Positions 11,480 to 23,109 of a stretch of DNA of 64,000 nt are shown one piece after another. Location of the stretch: positions 198,940,086 through 199,004,085 of the forward strand of contig CM022302.1 in assembly GCA_011799875.1 (NCBI GenBank). Reading direction: 5' to 3'. Position 1 is the first letter of the stretch, and each line of letters begins with the position of its first letter. Below the pieces are notes generated by a model, which worked only from the letters and a program-made list of their open reading frames with translations, was not told the origin of the DNA and did not search any database. Source of the DNA: Thinopyrum elongatum. Its lineage: Eukaryota > Streptophyta > Magnoliopsida > Poales > Poaceae. The position numbers were made by a program, and so were the translations under genes.

Positions 11480-14400
11480 TCACTCAAGAATTACATCTTT
11501 CGAACACTGGCCCTCTATCGCCCGCGCGCCGGTCATCACCTGCGCAAAATACTGCTCGAGGCGGCGATGCTCCTTTCCCTTGGGCTGAGGACCAGTGGCC
11601 ATCTCCATTGGATTAATCTTCGGCCAATGCACCATGGTCTTCGCAAATGCAAGGCTCGCCCCCTCAAGGCATGCTGACCGCTTTAAGGCGTCAATCCGGA
11701 GCGGCGCCTCCCGCAGCTTCTGCACAAGGCGAAGTAGGTGTCTGGAATGGGCTCGGCCAGCCACAGGCTGACACAGAGGTCCTTCACGGCTAGCTCCGAC
11801 ATCCGATGCATCTCCATCAGCTGCTTCATTTGATCGCTGAGGAGGGGAGGACGCTCAGAATCTGAAAACTGTGACCAGAAGAGCCGCTGTGTGGAGTCCT
11901 CCTTGAGGGTGGCATAGTGCCTCGCTGCAGCCGCCACATTCTTTGGAAGTTCGGCGAATACGCCTGCGGAGCGCTAGACCCGTGTCAGTAGGGCGAACCT
12001 GTTGCCTCCGAACACACTATGCAGTAAGTATTTCTTACCATTTGCAATTTGCGCGGCTTGGCGGAGCTCCTCCCGGACACCTCGCGCGTCAGTCCTCGCC
12101 TCCTGGAGCTCCTTCTCCGCCTTGGATAGCCGGGAGGATTGCTCCTCCTGCCCCTTCTCAAGGGCCTCCAGCTTCTCGGCGGCATCCTGGAGCTCCACTT
12201 GGACTTCGGTCACTCGAGCCTCGTGCTGCTCAGCAGCAAGCTTGGCCTTCTCAAGCTCGGCCACTGCCTCCTCAGCGGCCGTCTTCTTCGCGGCCGCCTC
12301 GGCCTCAGCTTTCTTCAGGGCCTACCTCAAGCCCTCGACCTCGGCGGCAGCAGCTGTAGGATCATTAAGATAAAGGATTAGCATACGGTCCGGATATTCA
12401 ATACCCGGCATCAAGCAAATACACATCTTGCTATAGGGCCTACCTTGCACCTCGTCAAGCCGTTTGTTGACAAGGTCAAGCACTTTATAGGAAAGCTTGA
12501 GCTTCCGATCCATCTCCTCTAGTGCCGCGGCATTAGCAGCCGCGGCCACGGAAGATGCCTGCATTAACAAAAGAAATGTCGAGATTATTAATCGGCCTAC
12601 CAAATTTGATCCTCTGCAGGCTTCTCCGAAGTTCCTGCAGAGTCCCGGGGGCTGCTACGTACACGGCCTACCCAAACTAAAAATTACAACTGCTCTATGA
12701 GAAAGGAACATCACTCGATTTACCTCAAAGCTTGTAAGAAGGCCTTGGACAGCATCGTTCAGTCCGGACTGGATGGACCGAACACCTTGCATGAACGCAC
12801 TCATAAGAGTGTGGTGCCCATCAACGATGACGGAGTTGTTCACCAACTCCTCCAGTGCATATGGCCAGCCAGCCGCCGCCCATGAGGAGGTGATCGGCGC
12901 AGGCATTGGCTCCCTGACCCCTTCGCTATCGGAAGAGGGAGCCGGTGCCGTCGAGGGCCCTGGGGGCTCAGGAGCAAGCGGTTGAGGGGGTCCCGATGGT
13001 CCGGACTCCCTCCCTGTGTTAGCCAGGAGGGAAGCATCCCCCTGGTCTTCAATGATCGAGGCGTCAGCCTCGACCATGGTAGCATCGACCTCCTCTCTCG
13101 TGTTCGGAGGAGGAGGGGTCTTCCGTGACACCACCTCCCCAACTTCTTCGGGAATTGGAGGGGGTGCCGAGCGTGAGCCACTGTCCGCCAGTTCTGCGGG
13201 CAGGGACATCCCCGAAGATGTCTCCTCGGTGGGGTGTCCACGCGGAGGGCTGCACCATTAGAAAAACAATCAATCTACATTCTATTAGGGACTACTGAAA
13301 GCATAAAGCAATTGAAAACGTCGCGGTGCGTACCTGGCCGCTGGGGGCTTGACCCTTGGTTCCATCTCCGAAACCTTCTCAGACGCTTCGGACTCCTTGT
13401 CGGAGTCCGAACTGTCGGACAGAACCAGCTTGGTCCAGCACTGTCTCTTCCGGGCTTGAGGAGGTTGAACCTCCTCAACGTCGCTGGACGCCGCCCTCTT
13501 CTTTGAGCGCGAGGAGGCGCTTTCCTCCTTGTCCTCATCCCCCTCCTGCGCGGACTGGGCTGCAGTATCTCCGGACCTGCTGTCCGGACGAACTTTGCGA
13601 CGGAGGCCCTCCCGGGCCTCCGGTACCTCCGCCCGCTTGCCCTTCTTGGCAGGCGCCTTATAGGGCACTATGACCAGCAGCTTTTCCAGCTGTTTGGATC
13701 AGGGCTCTTCCGGCAGTGGCGCCGGGCCACTGATCTTCTAAGCCTTGGCAAGCCAGCCCTGCAAAATCTGCATAACCAGGTCAGACCGAACCAAACGCGA
13801 TATGAATATCCGAACACTCCTCGAAGAAGAGCGCCGCTCACCTCCTTTGGGGGGTTCGCGGCATCGAGGCCGATGTCCTTCCCCTCGACCGGCCACTCCT
13901 TCTGGGGCTAGAATAGTTGGCCCCATATTTTGTCAGGAGTCATGCCATAGAGGTGTCGCACGGTGGTCGGATCCTCGGGCTCATGCTCCCACATAGGCTT
14001 GGCCCTCTCCTGGCAAGGGAGGAGCCGGCGGTGGAGCATGATCTGGACCACGTCGACCAGCTTCGTGCCGGTCTCTATTATACTGTCAACACGCTTCTGC
14101 AACGCCTTTGTTTGAGTGACACACCCCCAGTCCAGGCTCTTGTTGATCCATGAGGCCAGCCTGGTAGGGGGTCCGGATCTGAATGCGGGAGCTGCCGCCC
14201 AGCCGGCTCCCTGTGGCTCGGTGATATAGAACCACTCTTTTTGCCACATCCTAATGGTATCAACGAAGTGGCCCTTCGGCCACTGGACCCGCGTCAGTTT
14301 ACTAATCATGGCCCCTCCACAGTCCGCATGCTCACCGCCAACCACCTTGGGCTTGACATTGAACACCTTCAGCCATAAACCGAAGTGCGGCTGAACTCGA

Positions 14401-14710
14401 AGAGTGCTTCACAGAGGACGACGAAGGTCGAGATGTGGAGGAGGGAATTGGGGGCTAGATCATGAAAATCTAGCTCGTAAAAGAACATCAACCCCCTTAC
14501 GAAGGGGTGCAGAGGAAATCCGAGCCCCCTAAGAAAATGGGGGAGGAATACGACCCTTTCACCCGATTTGGGCGTGGGGATGATCTGGCCCTCTTCGGGG
14601 GCCCGATGGGCGATGTTGGCCGACAAATAGCCGGCCTCCTTCAGCTTCAAGATGTCCCTCTCGGTGACGCTGGAGGCCTCCCACTTCCCATTGGCTCCGG
14701 ATCCAGCCAT
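11480..14710 (-). pseudogene. Antisense open region with 'putative gypsy type transposon' domain
   Basis: Reading leftward from ATG 14710, the chain runs MAGSGANGKWEASS, then LKEAGYLSANIAHRAPEEGQ, FLPHFLRGLGFPLHPFVRGL and FYELDFHDLAPNSLLHI. After a frameshift near 14390 it continues with KVFNVKPKVVGG and WPKGHFVDTI. This resembles the plant family catalogued as Transposase_28 (PF04195). Further down come an acidic/Ser region (13285-13670), a Pro-rich stretch, and a Lys/Glu-rich coiled coil (about 11974-12264, LEKAKLAAEQHEARVTEVQV). The pieces lie in several frames with possible introns. I know this antisense gene from other grass Gypsy elements; its function is not established. This copy is broken. 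Confidence 0.65.
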
Positions 14711-15287
14711 GGTCGAAAGAGGCGAAGTGGGATTCACTATGGAAGCAGAGAAAAAGGGCGCTGGAGCTCTGAAGGCCTGTGTGAGCGGAAGGTGGAAGAG
14801 GGCGTGGGATGCAGACTGTAGCAGCCCTCCCTTTATAGACTAATTGACAGGCCTGGGATTCATTTTTCCACACCGTTGGCTTCTCCACTTCCCGATATGC
14901 CCGTGACGTTATGTGCAGGGAGGCGAATCGAAATCATTAACCATATCCCCCGAAAAGCGGGACACGATCTCCACCTCGAGGGGACGTGCCAAACGTGGCG
15001 TCGGCCTCAAGCCGCGCTTCAAGAAATAGTAACTGCTCGGCGTTATGGCCGGAAGCGACTCTTCGTTGGAGGAGAAAAGGTTGTCAGATGAAGGCACCAT
15101 TTACACTTGAATGGTATTTTATTATTGCCTTCGGTGTTAAGTAAAACTGCCGTTTCAGATCTCGGACATCACCTGGTTCCGAACATGGGTAAAACATACT
15201 GAAGAACTCGCCTCGCAAGCCGAATACTGGTTGGGTGAGCGGATGCCGGATACAAGCCTTGGCGTTGGAGGGAAGTTCGGGGGCTAC

Positions 15288-15739
15288 TAAGGGAGTCATG
15301 GACTAAGGGGTCCTCGGGGCGACGGCCCATTGTACATGGGCCGGACTAGTGGAGCCGTATAATGACAGGAGATCTAGGAAGCCGTGGTGTACCCTCCAAG
15401 TCAAGAAGGCGCCAGATCTCTTTAATTCCTTGTTGTAATCTATCTTCGGTAAACCTAACCCTACCGGTGTCTATATAAACTGAGGGTTTTTAGTCTTAGG
15501 GCTAGAGCTACATTCATCACCTCATCGCCTTAGGGTTTAGCTCATACGGATCTCGAGGTAGATCTACTCTGTAAACCATATTATACATCCAATACAATCA
15601 AGCAGGACATAGGGTATTACCTCTTCGAGAGGGCCTGAACCTGGGTAAACACTGTGTTCGTCGTCCCTTGTTCCCCATCGATCCTAGATCCACAGCTTGG
15701 GACCCCCTACCCCGAGGTCTGTCGGTTTTGACACCGACA
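15288..15739 (+). repeat. 3' LTR of the Gypsy-type element
   Basis: It matches the 5' LTR over its full 452 bp but begins TA instead of TG (G to A at 15289). The polypurine tract gttcgggggctac lies just before it. TATATAA is at 15472-15478. The telomere-box-like motif seen in the 5' LTR has one substitution here (taaacctaaccct). Confidence 0.92.
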
Positions 15740-16777
15740 CCTGCCCTGGAGCGTTTGGTGCTTGTTTTTGGAAATGGAATCCATATCCCTTGTCTCAAAA
15801 TAAAGTCGCCTCACCTTGTAAGCATTGGAATTCATTTTGAAGGACAGGAGCTCATCATCGAAGATGCCCCTTCACTTCAAAGGTTGCTCCTTGATTGTTG
15901 TTATAAACCTTCGCAAATAACTGTGGTCTCTGCAGCTAAACTGGAGACCTTGGGTGCAATTCATGATCCGTTTAAATGGTTCGAGATGGTGTTTGCCTCC
16001 ACACCTATTGAGGTACTGTATATTATTCATGTACACTTTTGTAATTTGCATTTTTCGTTTGTGCGCATAAGTTAAGTATCATCTTGGAGTACACTTTCAG
16101 TGCTAATATTATGTTCTATGCTCAATGAAGAGGTTGTCCATCCTATCAGTGGTGGTGGATTCTGTCAAGACCTTATATATCAGTATGTGGTGTTTTGATC
16201 TCAACATCATTATTGCCTTGCTGCAATGCTTTCCATGTCTGGAGAATTTGTATATAAAGGTGACGATTTCACGCACATTGAAAGCCCATATATAATGTAC
16301 TATAATTAATCGTTCAGCTATCGCTCTTTCAACATAATCTTTTTTAGACATTAACTTTTTTCAATCTTCATCTCAATTTAGGCACTAACACATGGAGAAA
16401 AAGGTATAACCAATCAATGGTTCAAGAAGCACCGGGATTTTCTCATATCTCATGACATTCGTTTGAAGACATTAACGCTGGAAGGATATCCATCCAACAG
16501 TGCAAACACTAGCTTTGTCACATTCTTCATGTTGAATGCGAGGGCACTATTGTCCGTGAGAATTAAGTTTTTCAACAAGAAATTTCTCACGGAACTATAT
16601 GTGGAACAGCATAAAAAGAAGTTTCAGGTGCACCTAAGGGCTTCTGATCATGCTCGGCTTATATTTACAACAACTTGTCGTCATCATGGACCAGTAGATC
16701 TTTTGTACCGGGATCTTGATTTTATGGATCGAACCGATCCATTTGATTGTGACTGCCAAAAACTTTGGTTGAGTTAG
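15740..16777 (+). pseudogene. F-box/LRR/FBD gene, 3' part with FBD exon
   Basis: The exon continues in frame from the TSD (CPALERLVLVFGNG) through LRR-like sequence (LKIKSPHLVSIGIHF, EDAPSLQRLLLDC) to the donor gag/gtactg at 16012. A second exon at about 16131-16259 reads RLSILSVVVDSVKTLYI and LLQCFPCLENLYIK. The last exon starts at 16382 (acceptor tttag) with GEKGITNQWFKKHRDFLI and ends at the stop 16775-16777. It holds the FBD signature (LKTLTLEGYP, FVTFFMLNARALLS). This half has no stops, so the damage is all upstream. A repressed or silent pseudogene is the best reading. Confidence 0.85.
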
Positions 16778-17110
16778 ATGTTATTGCCCTGTTCAATCCG
16801 GGATTCCTGGTAAATCTGATGAACAATTAATCCTTGTGCTTTTGTACCTTTTGTAAGCTGGAGTTAGACATTGTTTCCCTTTTCAACTAGGGTTTGATCC
16901 ATATTTTCTTTCATACTGGGCGTCTGTGTTCGTATAGATACTACCTCTGTCGTGGTTTATTCTTTATTGGCCCCCTTTGTATTTTGTAGTACCAAACTTT
17001 GACCTTAGATTTAACTAAGAATATATTAATGCATGTCATTGAAAATAATATTGTTGGACGGCTATTCTCAGCTATGTTCATCTGCTATTTGCAATAATTA
17101 TGCATGTACT
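16778..17110. other. 3' flank of the F-box pseudogene
   Basis: AT-rich 3' untranslated and intergenic sequence. The phrase actacctctgtcgtggtttattc (16940-16962) resembles the start of Stowaway/Mariner-type elements (ctccctccgt), but no partner terminus was found. Confidence 0.3.
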
Positions 17111-17119
17111 TGCTCGCTG

Positions 17120-17300
17120 TTTAGGCGGCTGCGGCGCGCTCTACTCACGTGCCTCCGCGCACTCTGCTTGCGTGCCTCCGCGCACTCTACTCGCTGTTTA
17201 GGCGCCCTCGGGTCGCGTCTCTCTGCGCGCTCTGCTCACCGTTTAGGCGCTAAGTCTCGCTCGGGTCACGTCCCTTCGCACGCGCTCTGCTAGCGGTTGG
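17120..17300. repeat. GC-rich interspersed repeat, gcctccgcgcactctRc
   Basis: Blocks of cgcgctctactc(a/g)c and gtgcctccgcgcactctgc and ctgtttaggcg recur five or more times with irregular 25-40-bp spacing. No reading frame is supported. Confidence 0.6.
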
Positions 17301-17339
17301 GGTCGGCGCACGATCACGTTGGGGAATCTTTAGTTATTT

Positions 17340-17425
17340 GATCTTAGATTATGTTAATTAATTATACCTCCAGAACCGGAATCATCCAGCTCTGGAGGTA
17401 TAATTAATTAACCTAAACTATGATC
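17340..17425. repeat. 35-bp inverted repeat (hairpin)
   Basis: Arms 17340-17374 and 17391-17425 pair at 32 of 35 positions. The inner 21 bp (ttaattaattatacctccag plus a) is perfect, with a 16-base loop. It may be the core of a tiny MITE; I see no clear target duplication. Confidence 0.8.
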
Positions 17426-17689
17426 TCCAGCGCCCGTTCCTGTCGCACAACTCCATCCTATCGTCGGCCGTTGGGGTACGCCGGTATGTGTGGGTAACTA
17501 GCTAGCAAGTGGATCAGTAGCGAGTCGCCGTCGGCAGCCATTGCTGTGGTTATTTATAGCTACCAGCTGGCTAGGGGATTGGGGATTTTACAATTCACCC
17601 CTGTGGAGCGCGGGAAGCCTTCGCTGGAGTGCGAGAAGCCTTCACTGGAGCGCGGGAAGACTTGAGCACACAACCCGACAACCATATGC

Positions 17690-18437
17690 GGTGTCACGTG
17701 TTACCGCACACGTGTTAACATAAGGAAACGTATGTGTGTAACTTACTAATCATCGCACACGAGTACTCGCACACGCATCGTGTGCGATACTCCTAGCCAT
17801 CGCAAGCAACTAGTATGCATTTTTCAAAGTTTTTAGTACACAGAGAATCGCACACGAATTAACTCTAGTAACCGTCTATGTTATATTTTCTCATCGCAAA
17901 CAGTTCATCCGAGTGGGCTATTTGTCGCGTATCACACACATCTTGTTTACACGAATCGTTTGTGTTTTTTTGGCTCATCGCAAACAGTTCATCTATGTGA
18001 ACTGTATGCCGCATATCACACACATCTTGTTAAGTTCAACCGTTTCTGTTGTGTTCCCTAATCGAAAACAGTTCGTCCGAGTGAATCGTATGCCATATGT
18101 CACACACACCTTGATCTGGCTAATCATTTCTGTTGCATTCCCTAATAGCAAACAGTTAATCTGAGCGAACTATATGCCGTATATCGCACACACCTTGATA
18201 TGGCTGCCCGTTTCTGTTGTTTTGTCTCATCACAAATAGTTCGTATGGATCAACCGTATGTCCTGCATCGCACACGCAACTAAAATCTGAACCGTGTTTG
18301 ATAACTCCGCCATCGCAAACATTTTGCATCATTTTTTATGGGTTTTTTACATCACCGTTTGCGATTAATGCATCGCACACAGTTTCGTCAAAGGGTCTCT
18401 GATCGTAGTGTCGCGTTAGTAGCATCCTGCAGTAGTG
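17690..18437 (-). mobile_element. CACTA transposon, one terminus with subterminal repeats
   Basis: The segment ends at 18437 in tagcatcctgcagtagtg, which read from the other strand is CACTACTGCAGGATGCTA, a CACTA-type terminal repeat. Inside are six or more units of about 80 bp containing catcgcaaacagttc(a/g)tc and atatcacacacatcttg, the short repeated arrays typical of CACTA subterminal regions. No matching second terminus is present to the left, so this is a truncated or internally deleted remnant. Confidence 0.6.
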
Positions 18438-18901
18438 ATTATTGTTGACGTCACCCTTGAGGTAAATGAGTTGGGAGGCGAAATTATAAGCCCCTATCTT
18501 TCTATGTGTCTGACTGAAACTTTTCCTCCATATATATGTCGTGAGTGTCAGCAATCATAGAAGACTAAATGATAGTTGAGTATGTGGACTTGCTAAACAA
18601 GAGCTCCTACATGAGACTCTTCCTGAAATTATGATGAATTGCAATTGCCTTGTTGACTGAGAACATAGTTTGTTAGTTTTCAAGAAAGTTTATGCTTTAT
18701 ACTTAGTTGTTGTGATGAATTGTTACTTGCTCATGAGAAGTTTTATGATGATAATATATTGCTGCCATGATATTGATCATGATGCTACTATGTCCATATT
18801 TTGTTTTTATCGACACCTCTCTCTCTCTCTCTAAACATGTGGTCATGATTATCAATATCGGCTTTCGCTTGAGGACAAGCAAGGTCTAAGCTTGGGGGAG
18901 T
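18438..18901 (+). mobile_element. 3' internal end of a second Gypsy family
   Basis: Non-coding internal sequence ending in the polypurine tract aagcttgggggagt directly before the LTR at 18902. A (TC)n run lies at 18819-18832. Its left side is cut by the CACTA terminus. Confidence 0.7.
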
Positions 18902-20408
18902 TGATACGTCCATTTTTTGCATCATGTTTTCCTACTATTATTTATAATGTTTTTGATCAATATAACACTTTGTGGAGCAATTCTAATGCCTTTTCTCTCT
19001 GAATTTGCAAGATTTACATGAAGAGGGAGATTGCTGGCAGCTGGAATTCTGGACCTGAAAAAGCAATGTCAGAGATATCTATTCTGCACATCTCCAAATG
19101 AGCTGAAATTTCACGGAGAACTGTTTTAAAATAAATAAAAATTATTGGTGAAAAGAAATACCAGAGGGGGCCACCCAGGTGCCCACGAGGCACCAGGGCG
19201 CGCCCTGGTGGCTCGTGGGGCCCCTGGCCAGCCTCTGGTGCCCATCTTATGGTATATAAGCCCATTTTCCCTAGAAAAAAATAAACGAAGGACTTTTGGG
19301 ATGAAGCGCCGCTGTCTCGAGGCAGAACCTGGGCAGGAGCACTTTTGCTCTCTCGTAAAGCGATTCCGCCGGGGATACTTCCCTCTGGGAGGGGGAAATC
19401 GAAGCCATCGTCATCACCAACAACCCTCTCATCATGGGAGGACCACTCTTCATCAACATCTTCACCAGCAACATCTCATCTCAAACTCTAGTTCATCTCT
19501 TTGTATTCAATCTTTGTATCGAAACCTCAGATTGGTACCTCTAGGTTGCTAGTAGTGTTGATTACATCTTATAGTTGATGCTAGTTGGTTTATTTGGTGG
19601 AAGATTAAATGTTCAGATCCGTGATGCTATTTCATACCCCTCTGATCTTGAACATGAACATGATTTGTGAGTAGTTACTTTTGTTCTTGAGGACATGGGA
19701 GAAGTCTTGTCATAAGTAATCATGTGAATTTGGTATTCGTTCAATTTTTTGATGATATGTATGTTGTTGTTTCCCTTAGTGGTGTTATGTGAATGTCGAC
19801 TACATGAAACTTCACCATCTTTGGGCCTAAGGGAAGGCATTGTGGAGTAGTAATTAGATGATGGGTTGCTAGAGTGACAGAAGATTAAACCCTAGTTTAT
19901 GCGATATTCTGTAAGGGGCTGATTTGGATCCATATGTTTCATGCTATGGTTAGATTTATCTTAATTCTTCTTCCGTAGTTGCGGATGCTTGTGAGAGGGA
20001 TTAATCATAAGTGGGAGGCTTGTTCAAGTAAGAACAGCACCCAAGCACTGGTCCACCCACATATCAAATTATCAAAGTAGCGACGCGAATCAAACAAACA
20101 TGATGAAAGTGACTCTACATGAAATTCCCGTGTGACCTCAAGAACGCTTTGCTTATTATAAGAGACCATTCCGGCCTATCCTTTGCTACAAAAAGGATTG
20201 GGCAACCTTGCTGCACCTTTGTTACCATTATTACTTGTTGCTCGTTACAAATTATCTTGCTATCAAACTACTTGCTACCGATAATTTCAGTGCCTGCAGA
20301 AAATACCTTGGTGAAAACCGCTTGTCATTTCCTTCTGCTCCTCGTTGGGTTCGACACTCTTACTTATCAAAAGGACTACGATTGATCCCCTATACTTGTG
20401 GGTCATCA
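18902..20408 (+). repeat. LTR of the second Gypsy family, about 1.5 kb
   Basis: It starts TGATACGTCCATTTTTTGC and ends GTGGGTCATCA. Eleven bases later a primer-binding site follows (tggcgccgttaccg at 20420). A promoter-like tggtatataag sits at 19251-19261. This LTR is preceded by 3' internal sequence and followed by 5' internal sequence, so it is not a normal left LTR. I recognise it as one of the most abundant wheat Gypsy LTRs (Fatima/Sabrina type) but cannot settle the family name. Confidence 0.8.
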
Positions 20409-20514
20409 AGACTCTTTTCTGGCGCCGTTACCGAGGAGTGAAGTGCCTTTGGTGAGTGTAATTTGGTAAGGAAACATTTATATTACGTACTAAAATTTAC
20501 TGTCACTTGTTACT

Positions 20515-22634
20515 ATGGAAAACAATCCTTTGAGGGGTTTGTTCGGGGTATCTTCACCTAGGCCGGAAGAAGTTTTATAGGAAGTGTAACAGTAGCAGCA
20601 GTAATAGTAACTTGAGCAAATACAATATTATGAATAGATTAGGCATGGAGTAGCTATGGATATTTGGATGATATTCGTTATGTAACAATCAGAACCTAGA
20701 GTGATACACAATAGCTCCAATTCATCAATCATATGTAGGCATGTATTCCGTATATACTCATACGTGCTTGCTGTAAGAACTTGCATAACACCTTTTGTCC
20801 TACCCTCCCGAGGCAGCGGGGTCCTAATGGAAACTACGGGTAATTAAGGCGCTCCTTTCAATAGAGAACCGGAACAAAACATTAACAAACAGTGAATACA
20901 ATAACTCCTCAAATTACATTCATCCCTGGAGAGTATCCCAATTATTTTCACCTTGGGGTCTACGAATCAGAATAATAACAGGTTCATATAAATTGTAGAT
21001 AGGATCAAGAACTCAAATATATTTATGGGAACATAATAGGTTCAGATATGAAATCATGGCACTCAGGTCCTAGTTATAAGCATTAAGCATAACAAAGTCA
21101 TAGCAACATTGCTAATTGTGATAGGCGTTGGGATTTCCCCGAATAGGAAGAGTGATGTAGTATAGTAGTAGATAGTATTTCCCTCAATTAAGAACCAAGG
21201 TTTATCGAACCAATATGAGACTCACGCAAACAAATGTAAGCAGTACCTGCACACACACACACACAAAACAAATACTTGCACCCAACGCGGGCAAGAGGGT
21301 TGTCAATCCCCTTGTACTCAATTGCAAGGATTAATTCTGGTAATGGTAGGTAGATAAATTGCAAAACAAAATAAAAGACAAATAATTGCAGCAAGGTAAT
21401 TTAGGGTTTTAGTAAATATAAAGTGAATGGACATGGGGGCCATAGCTTTCACTAGAGGCATCTCTCTCATGAGCATAACAACGGTGGATATAATTATTGT
21501 TGGCAATTGATAGAAAAGCGCATAGTTATGCCGTTATTCATGGCATGATCAATACATAGGCATTAGGTCAGAGACAAGTAGACCGAAATGATTCTGCATC
21601 TACTACTATTAGGGACTACCCTTCTCATATGAAACAAGCCGCCTTATAGGAAATATAAATTTTAAACAACTTGAGGAAGAGAGTCTTCATCAAGCTTGGG
21701 GAGGCTTATCCAATTATTAAATGCTTTGTCTAGCCATCCTCTTAAAAAGAATGAAATCCTTGATATCTTTTAAAATGGGCTAACTGATGAATCTAGGGAC
21801 TACCTAGGTAGTTGTGATGGTTGTGTTTTTAGGGAAAGAACAGTTGAACAGGCTCAAGAATTACTGAATAACTTATTGAAAAAATGTCGATGATTGGACA
21901 CTTCCCGAACCACCTCCTAATTCAACTCTGAAGAAGAGTGGTATTCTATTCTTAAGTCCTGAAGGTATGCAAGAGGCCAAGAAATCTATGAAAAATGCAT
22001 TAAATCTGAAGATGTAAAGAATCTACCACCTATTGAAAGAAGTACATGGGCTTGATCCTCCGACACAGTCAGTAGAGGTAAATTCTCTTTATAAATTTGA
22101 TGTGGGTGATATTCCCTTTAATAAGTCTCCTAGCCAATGCTTAGATGAATTTGATAATTTTGTTGTCAAACAACAAAACTTCAATATGCAAAGCAAATAA
22201 GTGGTCAACTGAAACAAAATCCTATTATGATTGAATGTTTGAGTGATGTAGTAGTCAGAATTTCTAACGATGTTAAAGGTTTATGCAAGCACTTTTCTAT
22301 GGTTCACACTCAACTTGAACAAGTTTCTAGATCACAACATGATTTGGTTAGGGACATGCAAAATAAACATGATAAGTATGTTGTTGGAGTAATAACTAGA
22401 GGAGGTAAAATGACTCTGGATCCTTTGGATCCTGAAGGTCACCCTAAAATAATTGAACAAGATTCTCATAGAATTAATGATAGTGCACCTAGTTCACCTA
22501 AGAAGAAAAAGAAGAAGAAGAGTAAGAACAGAACTATGCATGCTTCTAGTGAACTTGTTGTAGAAAAACCTGTTGAGAACCAATACTGTTTCGATCTCTA
22601 ATGCTGAAACTCAATCTGGTAATGAGCATGAACC
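20515..22634 (+). pseudogene. gag of the second Gypsy family, broken
   Basis: ATG 20515 opens MENNPLRGLFGVSSPRPEEV, then a TAG stop. Gag-like sequence resumes after an inserted piece at about 21613 (RDYPS, then ERTVEQAQELLNNLLKK near 21832). It runs to the lysine-rich segment ending at 22601 (VVGVITRGGKMTLDP; SSPKKKKKKKS). A small frameshift near 22578 moves the frame to NAETQSGNEHE just before the next insertion. Capsid protein of the element; this copy is non-coding. Confidence 0.65.
20750..21612 (-). mobile_element. Transposable-element piece inserted in gag
   Basis: The gag frame breaks off after RVIHNSSNSS near 20735-20757 and resumes with RDYPS at about 21613. The intervening 0.85 kb holds no coding frame. 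It reads like antisense sequence of a common Triticeae retroelement (agaacttgcataacaccttt; ctaccctcccgaggcagcgg). A (CA)n run is at 21248-21266. I cannot define its ends or a target duplication. Confidence 0.5.
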
Positions 22635-23109
22635 TGTAACACCCCCAGTGATTAGCTACAGTAATCCCACTTTTGATAATGCCAAGTCATCATGATCAAC
22701 AGTGCTTAAACATCATTTGGATCATATCTCTTTTCAAATTCAAATTCAAATGGAAATTCAAACTAAAAGTGGAAACAAAAGTTGTTCAAATTTGAAAACT
22801 AAAATGTTCATAATATTGTAAATAATCCAGAGACTATTCAAAAATTATAATCAACTCTTACTAAATTAATTATTTGCCTCAAACAGCAATAAAACAGAGA
22901 TATTTAATCCATTTTCATTTAATTAAAATCCAAATAAAATTCATTTGCCTCCGAACCAATTTCTAGCAGAGACAAATATTGCACTATATTTATGTGGCTA
23001 GTTCACATATTTTATAGAGCTATATATGAGCCCACACATTTTGCAAAGCAGTAGAAATAAAAGAAAAACAGAGAAAACAGAAAAGAGAAAAGAAGAAAAA
23101 GAAAAAAAG

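Larger units (their letters stand above)
6030..15739 (+). mobile_element. Gypsy-type LTR retrotransposon without polymerase
   Basis: Two 452-bp LTRs (6030-6481, 15288-15739) flank about 8.8 kb. The target duplication cctgc lies at 6025-6029 and 15740-15744. The internal region starts with a primer-binding-like site and carries a gag-type domain and a retropepsin-like domain on the plus strand, then a long open region on the minus strand. I find no reverse transcriptase, RNase H or integrase, so it must have moved with enzymes from a relative. The LTRs differ at about a dozen sites by eye (roughly 2.5%). At a commonly used grass rate of 1.3e-8 per site per year that suggests insertion about 1 million years ago. 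Confidence 0.9.

Noticed and set aside
17690..18437. CRISPR-like array of regularly spaced repeats
   Set aside because: Repeats are degenerate, there are no unique equal-length spacers, and the terminus is CACTA; this is plant nuclear DNA.
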